This document shows positions 8,972 to 18,963 of a stretch of 64,000 bases of DNA, one piece after another. This DNA is from Desulfoluna butyratoxydans (GTDB taxonomy: Bacteria; Desulfobacterota; Desulfobacteria; Desulfobacterales; Desulfolunaceae), in contig NZ_CAADHO010000012.1 in NCBI RefSeq assembly GCF_900699765.1, forward strand, positions 120,873-184,872, in the 5' to 3' direction. The position numbers and the translations under genes were made by a program. The notes beneath the pieces were generated by a model that saw nothing but the letters and a program-made list of their open reading frames with translations, was not told the DNA's origin and made no database searches. Each line of letters begins with the position of its first letter. Within the stretch, counting starts at the first letter, position 1.

Positions 8972-10231
8972 ATGAGCCGAATCGGATCGCCCCTTTCCAT
9001 ATCGTATGAACTCCTCATTGCCTTGCGCTATCTGAAAGCCAAGCGCAGGCAAGCCTTTATTTCCCTGATTTCCTTGCTGTCGGTCGCCGGTGTTGCCGTG
9101 GGGGTGATGGCCCTCGTGGTGGTGATTGCCGTGATGACCGGGGCGGAGAAGGATTTCAAGGCCCGTATCCTGGGATTTCAGTCCCATATTACCGTGATGA
9201 AACGTGGCGGCGGCATTGCCGACCCGGCAAACCTGCTGGATGTGATCCAGGGGGTGGACGGGGTGACGGTGGCCGCCCCCTTTGTCTACGGCCAGGTGAT
9301 GCTGCGCTCCGGTTACGGGGTGTCCGGTGCCGTGGTCCGCGGGGTGGATCCTGCTGCCGGTGTGACCCAGGTCGAAGGGTTTGACCCGGATCGCCTGAAA
9401 GATAAGCTCGCCCGCAAAGCCCCCTCCCGGGGGAGGCCCCCTGCTCCGGGGGTGGTGCTCGGCAAGGAGTTGGCCCTGAACCTCGGCGTGGGGGAAGGGG
9501 ACATGATCTACCTGATCTCTCCCAAGGGGATGATCTCCCCCATGGGGCATGTGCCCTCCATGCGGCGGTTTCGGGTGGCCGGTCTCTTTGATTCCGGCAT
9601 GTACGAATACGACAGCGCCTTTGCCTATATTCACATTGAGGACGCCAAATCCGTTTTTCGCCTTGGGGACAAGGTGACAGGCATGGATGTCTGGATCGAT
9701 GCCCCCTATGAAGCCCACGAGGTTCGCGAAGGGATCCTCGGGCAGCTGGGGCCCGTGTACTGGGCCCGGGACTGGATGCAGATGAACGCTAGCCTTTTTT
9801 CAGCCCTTAAGCTTGAAAAGGCGGCCATGTTCGTGATCCTGATTCTCATCGTCCTGGTGGCTGCCTTCAACATTGCCAGCAGCCTTATCATGATGGTGAT
9901 GGAGAAGACGCGGGACATTGCCATTTTAAAGGCCATGGGCGCCACGGACGGCAGTATCATGCGAATATTTGTCTACCAGGGCACCCTCATCGGCATGGTG
10001 GGCACCTCCATCGGGGTGGCCTTAGGGGTGGCGCTCTGCTTTGTCCTGAAGCATTTTAAGTTCATCGACCTGCCCAAGGTCTACATCTTTTCAACCCTGC
10101 CGGTGCGGCTGGAGGCCATGGACGTCCTGGCCATCTCTGCGTCGGCCTTTGGCATCTGTTTTCTGGCCACCCTGTACCCTGCCTGGCAGGCTTCCAGGCA
10201 GAACACGGTGGAGGCGATACGTTATGGATGA
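8972..10231 (+). CDS. Lipoprotein-releasing ABC transporter permease LolC/LolE
   Basis: 419 residues: an N-terminal membrane helix (about 38-60), a large periplasmic MacB-like domain (about 65-275), then three C-terminal helices (about 285-310, 330-360, 385-405) of the FtsX superfamily. LolCDE extracts outer-membrane lipoproteins from the inner membrane and hands them to LolA. Only one permease gene is present, so it likely works as a homodimer (LolF-like) with LolD, as in many non-enteric bacteria. It overlaps lolD by 8 bp and opens the envelope-biogenesis block that runs to msbA. Confidence 0.88.
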   Translation: MSRIGSPLSISYELLIALRYLKAKRRQAFISLISLLSVAGVAVGVMALVVVIAVMTGAEKDFKARILGFQSHITVMKRGGGIADPANLLDVIQGVDGVTVAAPFVYGQVMLRSGYGVSGAVVRGVDPAAGVTQVEGFDPDRLKDKLARKAPSRGRPPAPGVVLGKELALNLGVGEGDMIYLISPKGMISPMGHVPSMRRFRVAGLFDSGMYEYDSAFAYIHIEDAKSVFRLGDKVTGMDVWIDAPYEAHEVREGILGQLGPVYWARDWMQMNASLFSALKLEKAAMFVILILIVLVAAFNIASSLIMMVMEKTRDIAILKAMGATDGSIMRIFVYQGTLIGMVGTSIGVALGVALCFVLKHFKFIDLPKVYIFSTLPVRLEAMDVLAISASAFGICFLATLYPAWQASRQNTVEAIRYG

Positions 10232-10919
10232 TTCCAAAAGAGGCGCCAGCCTGATCCTGGAGGGCATTTCCAAGTCCTACAGCGCCGGAGGCGTGGACCT
10301 GGACGTGCTCAGGGACGTGGACTTTTCCATGGTGGGCGGTGAGCGCATTGCCGTCACCGGAGCGTCCGGTATCGGCAAATCAACCCTGCTGCATATTGTG
10401 GGTGCCCTGGACCGGCCAGACGCCGGACGGCTTGTGTGCGACGGCGTTGATGTGTTTGCAGCGGACGACAAGCACCTTGCGGATTTTCGCAACAGGACCA
10501 TCGGTTTTGTGTTTCAGTTTCATCACCTGTTGCCGGAGTTTACAGCATTGGAAAATGTGATGTTGCCCCGGCTCATCAGAGGGGAAAAGGGAGAAGCACC
10601 CGTTAAGGACGCCGAAGCGATCCTCGACAGGGTGGGGCTTTCCAGGCGGCTTCACCATCGGGCTGGGGAATTGTCCGGAGGGGAACAACAACGCGTGGCC
10701 ATTGCACGAGCGGTGGTGGGACGGCCCGCGATTCTTCTGGCTGACGAACCGACCGGTAATCTGGACGGTAAGAACAGCAGCCAGATCCATGAGTTGCTCG
10801 ACGATTTGAACCGTGAAACCGGGATGACCGTGGTGGTGGTGACCCACAACATGGAATTGGCCGGTTACATGGACCGCCAGGTAACCCTGGAAGGGGGGCA
10901 GCTCGTTGAACGGAATTGA
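10224..10919 (+). CDS. lolD: Lipoprotein-releasing system ATP-binding protein
   Basis: 231 residues with Walker A (GASGIGKST), Q-loop FQFHHLLPEF, signature LSGGEQQRVAIARA and Walker B LLADEPTGNLD, typical of the LolD/MacB subgroup. It powers the LolC/E permease encoded immediately upstream. I chose ATG 10224, which has GGAGGCGATACGTT in front and overlaps the permease stop by 8 bp; the open frame extends further left only inside lolC. It also overlaps the reading frame just 5' of bamA, so lolCD and bamA are probably one transcript. Confidence 0.92.
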   Translation: MDDSKRGASLILEGISKSYSAGGVDLDVLRDVDFSMVGGERIAVTGASGIGKSTLLHIVGALDRPDAGRLVCDGVDVFAADDKHLADFRNRTIGFVFQFHHLLPEFTALENVMLPRLIRGEKGEAPVKDAEAILDRVGLSRRLHHRAGELSGGEQQRVAIARAVVGRPAILLADEPTGNLDGKNSSQIHELLDDLNRETGMTVVVVTHNMELAGYMDRQVTLEGGQLVERN

Positions 10920-10935
10920 TTACAAGGAAAACAGC

Positions 10936-13599
10936 ATGATGACTCGACTGACCAGATCACTTTTCTCTTTTTTGATGATCATGATCGTGGTGATGGCCGG
11001 AGCCGATCCCGTTCGGGCTGAAGAGGCGGCGAAACGAATCGCCGTTCTTCCGTTTCGCGTGGTTTCTGAAACAGATCTTTCGTACCTTTCCGATCAGATC
11101 CCTGCAACCCTTTCCGGCCAGCTCCAGCGAGATGGGGGCGAGATGGTGGACGCCGGGCCCCTGATGGGTGCCGTGGGAGAAGACGGGGCCGTGAACACCG
11201 CTCGCCTTTCCACCCTGGCGACATCCGAGAACATCGATCATGTGGTCTGGGGAACCATGACCCAGACAGGGGATACCTTCAAGCTGGACGCCAAGCTGTT
11301 TGACGTGCGCCGTTCAACCACCACCCCCCTTTCCAGCGAGGGCAGGGGCGTGGAGACCCTCATCTCCACGGTGGGGGACCTGGCCGTAAAGATCGGCTCC
11401 CGTATCTTCAGCTTTGAGACCGTGGCCGATGTCAAGGTGGAGGGGAACCGCCGTATCGAGTCCGACGCGGTGCTTCGCGTGGTCCGTGTCAAGGCCGGGG
11501 ACCGTCTGAAAAAGGACGCCCTCACCCGGGACATGAAAGCCATCTACCGCATGGGGTACTTCGAGGACATCAAGGTGGTGGCCGAGCACCATGACGATGC
11601 CACGGCCACGGTGGTCTTCCGCGTGAAGGAGAAACCCACCATCCGAAACGTTCTGGTGACGGGGAACCATGTCTTCGACGACGAGAAGATCAAGGAGAAC
11701 ATCACCCTCTCCAAGGGGGCCATCTTCAACACCGGCGCCTTGAACACCTCCATCAAGCAGATCGAGAGTCTTTACAACGAAAAGCATTACTATAAGACCA
11801 AGGTGAGCTACCGGCTCATCGACGTGGAGAACAACCAGGCGGATCTTGAGTTTACCCTGGAGGAAGGGGAAAAGATCTGGATCAAAAAGATCTCCGTTGA
11901 GGGCAACGATTTTTTCTCGGACAAGAAGATCCGGAAGATGATCAAGACCAAAAAGAAGGGGTTCTTCTCCTGGCTGACCTCCTCCGGGACCCTGGAGATG
12001 GCGGACCTGAACGTCGACATGGCGGTGATCAACGCCGAATACCAGAAAAACGGTTTCATCGACTGCCGCATCGCAGACCCCGTGGTGGAGTACAAGGGCA
12101 AATGGATCTTTGTCACCATCAAGATCGAAGAGGGCATCAGGTACTCCCTGGGCAAGGTGGATGTTTCAGGAGATATCCTGGATACCAAGGAGGCGCTTTT
12201 CGAGAGGCTGACCGTGGAGCAGGATGAGTTCCTCAACCGCGAGAAGGTCCAGAACGACGTGGTGGCCCTCACCGACACCTACAGTGATGAGGGGTATGCC
12301 CGGGCCTCTGTGGTTCCCGACATCCGGCGCAACCGCAAAGAGAAGGTGGCTGATGTGACCTACCGGGTCACCAAAGGGAGCCTGGTTTACTTCGATAAGA
12401 TCATCATCACCGGCAACACCGTGACCCGGGACAAGGTGATCCGCCGCCAGCTCAAGGTCTACGAGCAGGAGCTCTACCGGGGGGCAAGGCTCAAGGAGAG
12501 TGTGCGGAACCTCTACCGCCTGGAGTACTTCGGGGACATCAAGGTCAACACTCTGGACACCACGGACCCGGACAAGGTCAACCTCTCCATCGACGTCAAG
12601 GAGAAGCCCACCGGGACCTTTACCTTCGGCATGGGCTACAGCAGCGAGGACAAGCTCTTCGGTACCACCTCCATCTCCAAGCGAAACCTCTTCGGCAGGG
12701 ATCAGTCCCTGGACCTGAAGGCCCAGTTCGGCGGAACCGGCAACAAGTTTACCTTGAGCTTTGTGGAGCCCTGGCTTTTTGACATTCCCCTCTACTCCAA
12801 GTATGAATTGAAAAAGTGGGACGACGAGTACACCTCCTATGACAAAGAGAGTGTCGGCGGCGGGCTGACCCTGGGTTACCCTGTTTTCGACTACACCCGC
12901 GCCTTTGTCTCCTACACCTTTGAGAAAAACACCATCGACGACATCGACGCCACGGCATCGGATCAGATCAAGGAGATGGAGGGCGAGAATACCCTGAGCA
13001 GCGCCGCCTTCAGTCTCAACTACGACTCCAGGGACCGGCGGTACAACGCCCAGACCACCCGGGGCTTCAACCACACCCTCAGGGTGGAGCACACCGGTGG
13101 GCCCCTGGGGGGCGACATCAGCTACTCCAAGTACACGGCCGAGTCCAGCTGGTTCTTTCCCGTTGCCTGGAAGCTTATCGGCATGCTCCACGGCGAAGGG
13201 GGCCTTGTCCATGAAAACAGCGGCGGGTTTCTTCCGGACTACAAGAAGTTTTACTTAGGGGGCATCAACTCCCTGCGCGGCTTCGACTTTGAGGATGTGC
13301 ACCTGGAGGACGATGAAGGCAAGACCATCGGTGGTGAAAAGTACGTGCAGTTCAACGCCGAGCTCATCGCCCCCCTGTTCGGGGTGGACGGTCTGGTGGC
13401 CCTGATCTTCACCGATGCGGGTAACGTGTACGAGGAGAACGGAAACATCGATCTCTCGGACCTTCGTCACACCTACGGCTTTGGCTTTCGCTGGTATTCG
13501 CCCATCGGTCCCATTCGCTTTGAAAGGGGCTACATTGTGGATCCCGAACCCGACGAAGGATCGGGACGCTGGGAGTTCACCATGGGCACGGCGTTCTAA
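10936..13599 (+). CDS. bamA: Outer membrane protein assembly factor BamA with extra N-terminal domain
   Basis: About 887 residues. Signal peptide (1-30, cleaved near VRAEE), then a ~125-residue domain resembling TolB-N/CsgG-type folds (RIAVLPFRV ... IDHVVWGTMT), then five POTRA domains (about 165-545) and a C-terminal 16-strand Omp85 barrel with the loop-6 motif LRGFDF and a terminal aromatic residue. It inserts beta-barrel proteins into the outer membrane. Start ATG 10936 follows AAGGAAAACAGC. The added N-terminal domain makes it longer than the ~800-residue Escherichia protein. Next are skp and lpxD, the conserved order. Confidence 0.93.
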   Translation: MMTRLTRSLFSFLMIMIVVMAGADPVRAEEAAKRIAVLPFRVVSETDLSYLSDQIPATLSGQLQRDGGEMVDAGPLMGAVGEDGAVNTARLSTLATSENIDHVVWGTMTQTGDTFKLDAKLFDVRRSTTTPLSSEGRGVETLISTVGDLAVKIGSRIFSFETVADVKVEGNRRIESDAVLRVVRVKAGDRLKKDALTRDMKAIYRMGYFEDIKVVAEHHDDATATVVFRVKEKPTIRNVLVTGNHVFDDEKIKENITLSKGAIFNTGALNTSIKQIESLYNEKHYYKTKVSYRLIDVENNQADLEFTLEEGEKIWIKKISVEGNDFFSDKKIRKMIKTKKKGFFSWLTSSGTLEMADLNVDMAVINAEYQKNGFIDCRIADPVVEYKGKWIFVTIKIEEGIRYSLGKVDVSGDILDTKEALFERLTVEQDEFLNREKVQNDVVALTDTYSDEGYARASVVPDIRRNRKEKVADVTYRVTKGSLVYFDKIIITGNTVTRDKVIRRQLKVYEQELYRGARLKESVRNLYRLEYFGDIKVNTLDTTDPDKVNLSIDVKEKPTGTFTFGMGYSSEDKLFGTTSISKRNLFGRDQSLDLKAQFGGTGNKFTLSFVEPWLFDIPLYSKYELKKWDDEYTSYDKESVGGGLTLGYPVFDYTRAFVSYTFEKNTIDDIDATASDQIKEMEGENTLSSAAFSLNYDSRDRRYNAQTTRGFNHTLRVEHTGGPLGGDISYSKYTAESSWFFPVAWKLIGMLHGEGGLVHENSGGFLPDYKKFYLGGINSLRGFDFEDVHLEDDEGKTIGGEKYVQFNAELIAPLFGVDGLVALIFTDAGNVYEENGNIDLSDLRHTYGFGFRWYSPIGPIRFERGYIVDPEPDEGSGRWEFTMGTAF

Positions 13600-13635
13600 A
13601 GCCAAAGCATACTGCGGAATCAAACGGGGGTTATT

Positions 13636-14160
13636 ATGCGATGCATTACCAGGTGCCTGATGGCATTGGCTTTCCTTGCTCTGCTGGGGGGAAGCGTTCA
13701 GGCCGCGGACGTGGCAAAAATCGGCGTGGTGGATTTCCAGCGCGTGCTCAAGGAGTCCAAAGCGGGGCGTGAGGCTGCAGAAGCCTTTCGAACCAAACAG
13801 GCAGAACGCACGGCAGAACTCGGGCGCCTGAAAAAGCGCATCGGGGTCCTGCAGGGTGAACTGGAGAACCTTGAGCTTTCCGCCACCACCCGCGAGGTGG
13901 GCGAAAAGCGAAAGGAGCTGGAGACGCTCTTAGGCGAGTTCAAGGCGGCGGACAGGAAGTACAGCCGCCTTTTTGAAGATATCAACCGCAGGCAGACGGA
14001 GAAGATCCGATCGGATCTGGCCGGGATTATCGACCGGCTCGGTCGAAAAGGGGGCTACCTGCTGATTGTCGAAAAAAAAGAAGTGCTCTACGCCCCCGAG
14101 TCCATGGATATGACAAGCAGGCTCATCGGCCTGTACGATAAGGCATACGAAAAGAGGTAA
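13636..14160 (+). CDS. skp: OmpH/Skp-family periplasmic chaperone
   Basis: 174 residues: signal peptide (MRCITRCLMALAFLALLGGS, cleaved after VQAA), then KIGVVDFQRVLKES, the canonical Skp start, and a long charged coiled coil (about 55-130). Skp trimers hold unfolded outer-membrane proteins in the periplasm on their way to BamA, encoded just upstream. The gene ends one base before lpxD. Confidence 0.88.
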   Translation: MRCITRCLMALAFLALLGGSVQAADVAKIGVVDFQRVLKESKAGREAAEAFRTKQAERTAELGRLKKRIGVLQGELENLELSATTREVGEKRKELETLLGEFKAADRKYSRLFEDINRRQTEKIRSDLAGIIDRLGRKGGYLLIVEKKEVLYAPESMDMTSRLIGLYDKAYEKR

Positions 14161-14161
14161 G

Positions 14162-15187
14162 ATGAAGCGGACCGTTCAAGAAATCGCCGACATGCTGGGA
14201 GGAACCGTCATTGGTGACGGCTCCCGGGTTGTCACGGCTCCGGCGCCTTTTGAAGACGCAAAGGAAGACCAGGTTGTCTTTGCAGGGGATGCAAGCTACC
14301 TGAAACGGCTCTCGGAGACAGGCGCCGGCACGGTGCTCGTGCCCGAAGCCCGGGACGACAGCGACAAGGCACTCATTGTGGTGGACAACCCCAGGGTGGC
14401 CTTTATCAAGGTTATGGAGTTCTTTGCCCCCAAAGGGGACGTGACCCACAAGGTGAGCCCCCGGGCGTGTATCGGAGAACAGGTCACCTTCGGGGGGCCT
14501 GTTGAGATCGGTCCCGGCGCGGTGATCTGCGACAACGTCACCCTGGGCGCGGGTTGCCGCATTTTTCCCGGGGTGGTCGTGGAAGAGGGCGCCCGCCTCG
14601 GCGACGGCGTTACCCTGAAATCAAACGTCACCATCGGCCACGACTGCATCCTGGGAAATCGGGTGATGGTCCACTCCGGAAGTGTCATCGGCAGCGACGG
14701 GTACGGCTTTGCCCCGGAAGGGACAAGCTACCGGAAAATTCCCCACACCGGCATTGTTCAGATCGACGACGACGTGGAGATCGGTGCCCTGAACGCCATT
14801 GACCGGGCCACCTCCGGGCGGACCTGGATCAAACGCGGGGTGAAAACCGACAACCTGGTCCATGTGGCCCACAATGTGGAGGTGGGGGAAGACACCCTTC
14901 TGGTGGCCCAGGTGGGCATTGCCGGCAGCACCACGGTGGGCAACCATGTGATCCTGGCCGGCAAGGCGGGGATCTCCGGCCATATTCATATCGGCGACAA
15001 CACCATCGTCGGTCCCGACGCCGGGGTGGTCAAGTCCCTGGGTGAGGGGGAGGTGGTCTCCGGGACACCTGCCATGCCCCACAAGCTGTGGCTGAGGCTT
15101 ATCAGCCTCATGCCCAAATTGCCCGAGCTCAAGCGCACGGTTTCCCGCCTCGAAAAGCGGGTCTCCCGCCTTGAATCCGGCGAGTAA
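14162..15187 (+). CDS. lpxD: UDP-3-O-acylglucosamine N-acyltransferase
   Basis: 341 residues: an N-terminal uridine-binding domain (about 1-100), then hexapeptide repeats forming a left-handed beta-helix, with catalytic-type His in NLVHVAHNVEVGE. The C-terminus is a short helix rich in leucine and arginine. LpxD adds the second acyl chain in lipid A synthesis. It starts one base after skp. fabZ, which often follows lpxD, is missing here. Confidence 0.93.
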   Translation: MKRTVQEIADMLGGTVIGDGSRVVTAPAPFEDAKEDQVVFAGDASYLKRLSETGAGTVLVPEARDDSDKALIVVDNPRVAFIKVMEFFAPKGDVTHKVSPRACIGEQVTFGGPVEIGPGAVICDNVTLGAGCRIFPGVVVEEGARLGDGVTLKSNVTIGHDCILGNRVMVHSGSVIGSDGYGFAPEGTSYRKIPHTGIVQIDDDVEIGALNAIDRATSGRTWIKRGVKTDNLVHVAHNVEVGEDTLLVAQVGIAGSTTVGNHVILAGKAGISGHIHIGDNTIVGPDAGVVKSLGEGEVVSGTPAMPHKLWLRLISLMPKLPELKRTVSRLEKRVSRLESGE

Positions 15188-15353
15188 AGGCGCAGGGAAA
15201 GGGACCGCCCGGTTGCTTCCCGTTGCGAGGTTCCCTCGTAAGGTATACACTGTAGGGGATCTTCGGTGCATCGTGCCGTGATATCAGAACCGATCAAAAG
15301 AACTTTGAGAGCATTTGCACCGATTTGGTGTGCAGAATATATAAGGACGTGCC

Positions 15354-16130
15354 ATGACAAACATACACCCGACAGCCATCATTGACCCAACGGCAGAGAT
15401 TGACGACGATGTCGTCATCGGCCCCTACACCATCGTCAGGGGCAACACCTCCATTGGAGCCGGAACCGAGATCGCCTCCCATGTGGTCATCGACGAGCAC
15501 ACCAGCATCGGCCCGGACTGCCGGATTTTCCAATACGCCTCCGTGGGAGCGGCTCCCCAGGACCTGAAGTTCAAAGGCGAGGTAACCCACCTCAAGGTGG
15601 GGCGGGGCACCGTGATCCGCGAATTTGTGACCATCAACCGGGGCACCGGCGTGGGCGGCGGCATCACCGAGGTGGGGGCCGAGAACTTTCTCATGGCCTA
15701 TTGCCACGTGGCCCATGACTGCAAAACCGGGCGCCGGGTCATCCTTGCCAACAACTCCACCCTGGCAGGCCACTGCGAGCTCGGGGATTTTTCCAACATC
15801 GGCGGGTTCACCGCCATCCACCAGTTTGTCCGCGTTGGGGATTACGCCTACATCGGCGGCAAGTCCGTGGTGGTGAAAGACATCCCCCCGTATGTGATTT
15901 CCGCCGGTGATCGCGCCACCCTCCACGGGCTCAACAAGGTGGGCATGCGCCGAAGCGACTTTTCCGAGGCCACCATCACCGAACTGAAGCGTACCTACCG
16001 TCTCCTGTTCCGCATCGGGCTGACCCTTAACGAGGGCATCGAGCGGGTTCGGGCCGAGGTGAACCAGATTCCCGAGGTCGTGGCTTTCGTCGATTTTATT
16101 CAGAACTCCAGCCGAGGGATCACCCGCTAA
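15354..16130 (+). CDS. lpxA: UDP-N-acetylglucosamine O-acyltransferase
   Basis: 258 residues of hexapeptide repeats followed by an alpha-helical C-terminus (LHGLNKVGMRR, typical of LpxA). Motif CHVAHDCK contains the catalytic histidine. It catalyses the first step of lipid A synthesis. The 166 bp between lpxD and lpxA is long enough for a local promoter but too short for fabZ, which usually sits here. lpxI follows closely. Confidence 0.93.
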   Translation: MTNIHPTAIIDPTAEIDDDVVIGPYTIVRGNTSIGAGTEIASHVVIDEHTSIGPDCRIFQYASVGAAPQDLKFKGEVTHLKVGRGTVIREFVTINRGTGVGGGITEVGAENFLMAYCHVAHDCKTGRRVILANNSTLAGHCELGDFSNIGGFTAIHQFVRVGDYAYIGGKSVVVKDIPPYVISAGDRATLHGLNKVGMRRSDFSEATITELKRTYRLLFRIGLTLNEGIERVRAEVNQIPEVVAFVDFIQNSSRGITR

Positions 16131-16192
16131 CGATGATACCCGGCAGACACGGCACCGGCACGGCTGACCGGGCACCGGAAAGGAATCACGCC

Positions 16193-17029
16193 ATGAAGGT
16201 GGGGATCATTGCGGGCAACGGCCAGTTTCCCCTGCTGTTTTCGCGTGCAGCAAAAGAGAAGGGCTACCGGGTTTACGCCGCAGCGATTAAAAACGAAGCA
16301 CTGGCCGACGTGGAAGGGCTCTGCGAAGAGACCGAGTGGATCCACATCGGCCAGGTAAAAAAACTGATCCGCTTTTTCAGGGCCCATGGGGTGGCGGAAG
16401 TGGTTCTTGTGGGCGGCGTCACCAAGACTAACGTCTTTCGGGATATCCGACCGGACACCAAGGCCCTGGCCTTTCTTGCCCGCATGCGCCATACCCACGA
16501 CGACACCCTGCTGAGCGCCTTTGCCCTGCTCCTGGAAAAAGAGGGGCTGGCCGTGCGTTCGTCCACCTTTCTGGTGCCGGAGATCCTGGCCGATGCCGGT
16601 CTCTGGACCCGGAAGCGCCCCACCGATGCCCAGGCCAAGGACATGTGCACGGGCTGGCATATCGCCAAGGAGATCGGCCGCCTCGATGTGGGGCAGTGCA
16701 TTGTCATGGGCGGCGGGTCGGTGTTGGCCGTGGAGGCCATTGACGGCACCGACGCCACCATTCGCCGGGGAGGCAGTCTGGGAACGGGCGACGCGGTCCT
16801 GGTCAAGGTGAGCAAGCCCACCCAGGACATGCGGTTCGACGTTCCGGCCGTGGGTCTGAATACCCTTCAGACCATGAAGGAGGCCGGGGTCACCGGGCTG
16901 GTGCTGGAAGCGGGCCATGCCGTGGTATTCGACCGCGACGCCATGGTGGCCTATGCCGACGAAAACAACATGGCCATTGTGGTGGTGGACGGTTCTCCGG
17001 CGTCCTGTCCCGTCCTTGGTGGGAAGTAA
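16193..17029 (+). CDS. lpxI: UDP-2,3-diacylglucosamine pyrophosphatase LpxI
   Basis: 278 residues, DUF1009/LpxI family: N-terminal MKVGIIAGNGQFPLLF, central KPTQDMRFDVPAVGLNT and C-terminal GLVLEAG motifs. LpxI hydrolyses UDP-diacylglucosamine to lipid X in bacteria lacking LpxH. The open frame begins at 16133, but ATG 16193 has GGAAAGGAA in front and is the family start. lpxB, the next pathway gene and a common neighbour, is absent; msbA follows after 160 bp. Confidence 0.92.
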   Translation: MKVGIIAGNGQFPLLFSRAAKEKGYRVYAAAIKNEALADVEGLCEETEWIHIGQVKKLIRFFRAHGVAEVVLVGGVTKTNVFRDIRPDTKALAFLARMRHTHDDTLLSAFALLLEKEGLAVRSSTFLVPEILADAGLWTRKRPTDAQAKDMCTGWHIAKEIGRLDVGQCIVMGGGSVLAVEAIDGTDATIRRGGSLGTGDAVLVKVSKPTQDMRFDVPAVGLNTLQTMKEAGVTGLVLEAGHAVVFDRDAMVAYADENNMAIVVVDGSPASCPVLGGK

Positions 17030-17189
17030 GGCGCCGCCAAGGTTCTCTTCTCCAATCAACCCTGTCAGTGATCGCCCCGTGACTCCCGGCGGGGCGTGCC
17101 TCTCTGTTGATCCATCCATGCCGCTTTGTTGACCTGCGGTGTGCTGCTCGCCCGAAAGGGGCGGGCCTAAGGTAAGATACATTATCACT

Positions 17190-18956
17190 ATGAAACTATT
17201 TCAGGAATTGACCGCCGGTGAACGGCATCGCAAAATTCTGAGGCTCATCCGCAACAGCTGGGCAAAGCTGGGGATTTCCATGGTCTGCATGGCCTTGATC
17301 TCGGGCTCCACGGCGGCCCTGGCCTTTCTGATCAAGAATATCCTGGATGATATCTTCATTGCCCAGAACGGCGTGATGCTCAAGGTGGTGACCTTCGTGG
17401 TCCTGGGGGTCTCCCTGGTGCGCGGGGTGGCTGTCCTTGCCAAAGAGTACTTCATGAACAACGTGGGGCAGACCATCATCACCACCCTGCGGAACGAACT
17501 CTACGGAACCATCCAGGACCTGTCCCTCTCCTTTTTCCAGAAGGAGCGGACCGGGGTCCTCATGAGCCGCATCACCAACGACGTCACCCTTATACAGGCC
17601 ATGGTCTCCACCTCGGTGACCGCCGCCATCGAGCATGTGTTCACCATCATCGGTCTTACCGGGGTGATCATCTACCGGGACTGGAAGCTGGCCCTGGTGG
17701 CTCTGGTGGTTGTGCCGGTGGCTTTTTATCCCATCGTGAAACTGGGCAGGCGGGTCCGCAAGGTGAGCACCGGCACCCAGCAGTCGGTGGGGGAACTCAA
17801 CACCTTTCTCCACGAGACCTTTGCCGGGGCCAAGATCATCAAGGCTTTCGGACGGGAAGAGTACGAGAAACAGCGGTTTTACAAAAAGTCCTGGGACCTG
17901 TTCCGCTTTGAGATGAAAAAGGTGAAGGCCAAGGCCCTCTCCTCGCCCGTGACGGACGTCTGCGGTGGTCTGGGGATCGCGGCGGTGGTCTGGTACGGTG
18001 GCCACGGTGTGATCAAAGGCACCTCCACCACCGGGACCTTTCTCTCCTTTTTGACGGCTGTGATGCTGCTTTATGAACCCTTGAAAAAACTCAGCAAGCT
18101 CAACAACACCGTTCAGGAGGGCCTGGCCGCCCTGGACAGGGTGTTTGAGATCATCGAGATGGAACCGGAGATCACGGATCGTCCTGGGGCTGTGGAGCTT
18201 TCGCCGAGTTCCCACCGGGTGGCTTTTGAGGATGTTACCTTTTCCTATGGGGAAGATCCGGTGCTCAAGGGCATCAACCTCAGCGCCGAGCCCGGAGAGG
18301 TCATTGCCCTGGTGGGAATGAGCGGGGGGGGGAAATCCACCTTTATCAATCTTATTCCGCGCTTCTACGATGTGACGTCAGGGCGTATCGCCATTGACGA
18401 CGTCGATATCCGCAACGTGACCCTGGCTTCCCTGCGCAGCCGCATCGCCATGGTAACCCAGGACGCCATTCTCTTTAACGAGTCCATCCGGGACAACATC
18501 GCCTACGGCAACAGCGATGCCACCTGGGAGGACATCGTGGCGGCGTCCAAGGCTGCCTATGCCTATCGGTTCATCATGAGCCTGCCCGACGGTTTTGATA
18601 CCCGCATCGGTGAGCTTGGGAGCCGTCTCTCAGGAGGAGAGAAACAGCGCCTCTGCATTGCGCGGGCCCTGCTTAAGGATGCCCCCATCCTGCTGCTGGA
18701 CGAGGCCACCAGTGCCCTGGATACAGAAGCGGAGAAGGTGGTGCAGGATGCCCTTGAGAACCTCATGAAGGGACGAACCACCTTTGTCATTGCCCACCGG
18801 CTTTCCACCATCCAGCACGCCGACCGCATTGTGGTGGTTTCCAAAGGGGAGATTGTCGAAGAGGGTAAGCACGACGACCTGCTCGCAAGGGACGGGGAGT
18901 ATGCCAGGCTCCATACCATGCAGTTTGCAAGGCGGCGTGCCGGAGAAAAGAGCTGA
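17190..18956 (+). CDS. msbA: Lipid A export ABC transporter, MsbA type
   Basis: 588 residues: six-helix ABC exporter membrane domain (about 15-310) and nucleotide-binding domain with Walker A GMSGGGKST, signature LSGGEKQRLCIARA, Walker B ILLLDEATSALD and H-loop IAHRLST. It flips lipid A-core across the inner membrane. ATG 17190 (MKLFQELTAGE) is preferred to the ORF start at 17139. The lpx context supports MsbA rather than another homodimeric exporter. Confidence 0.88.
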   Translation: MKLFQELTAGERHRKILRLIRNSWAKLGISMVCMALISGSTAALAFLIKNILDDIFIAQNGVMLKVVTFVVLGVSLVRGVAVLAKEYFMNNVGQTIITTLRNELYGTIQDLSLSFFQKERTGVLMSRITNDVTLIQAMVSTSVTAAIEHVFTIIGLTGVIIYRDWKLALVALVVVPVAFYPIVKLGRRVRKVSTGTQQSVGELNTFLHETFAGAKIIKAFGREEYEKQRFYKKSWDLFRFEMKKVKAKALSSPVTDVCGGLGIAAVVWYGGHGVIKGTSTTGTFLSFLTAVMLLYEPLKKLSKLNNTVQEGLAALDRVFEIIEMEPEITDRPGAVELSPSSHRVAFEDVTFSYGEDPVLKGINLSAEPGEVIALVGMSGGGKSTFINLIPRFYDVTSGRIAIDDVDIRNVTLASLRSRIAMVTQDAILFNESIRDNIAYGNSDATWEDIVAASKAAYAYRFIMSLPDGFDTRIGELGSRLSGGEKQRLCIARALLKDAPILLLDEATSALDTEAEKVVQDALENLMKGRTTFVIAHRLSTIQHADRIVVVSKGEIVEEGKHDDLLARDGEYARLHTMQFARRRAGEKS

Positions 18957-18963
18957 ACCGCTC

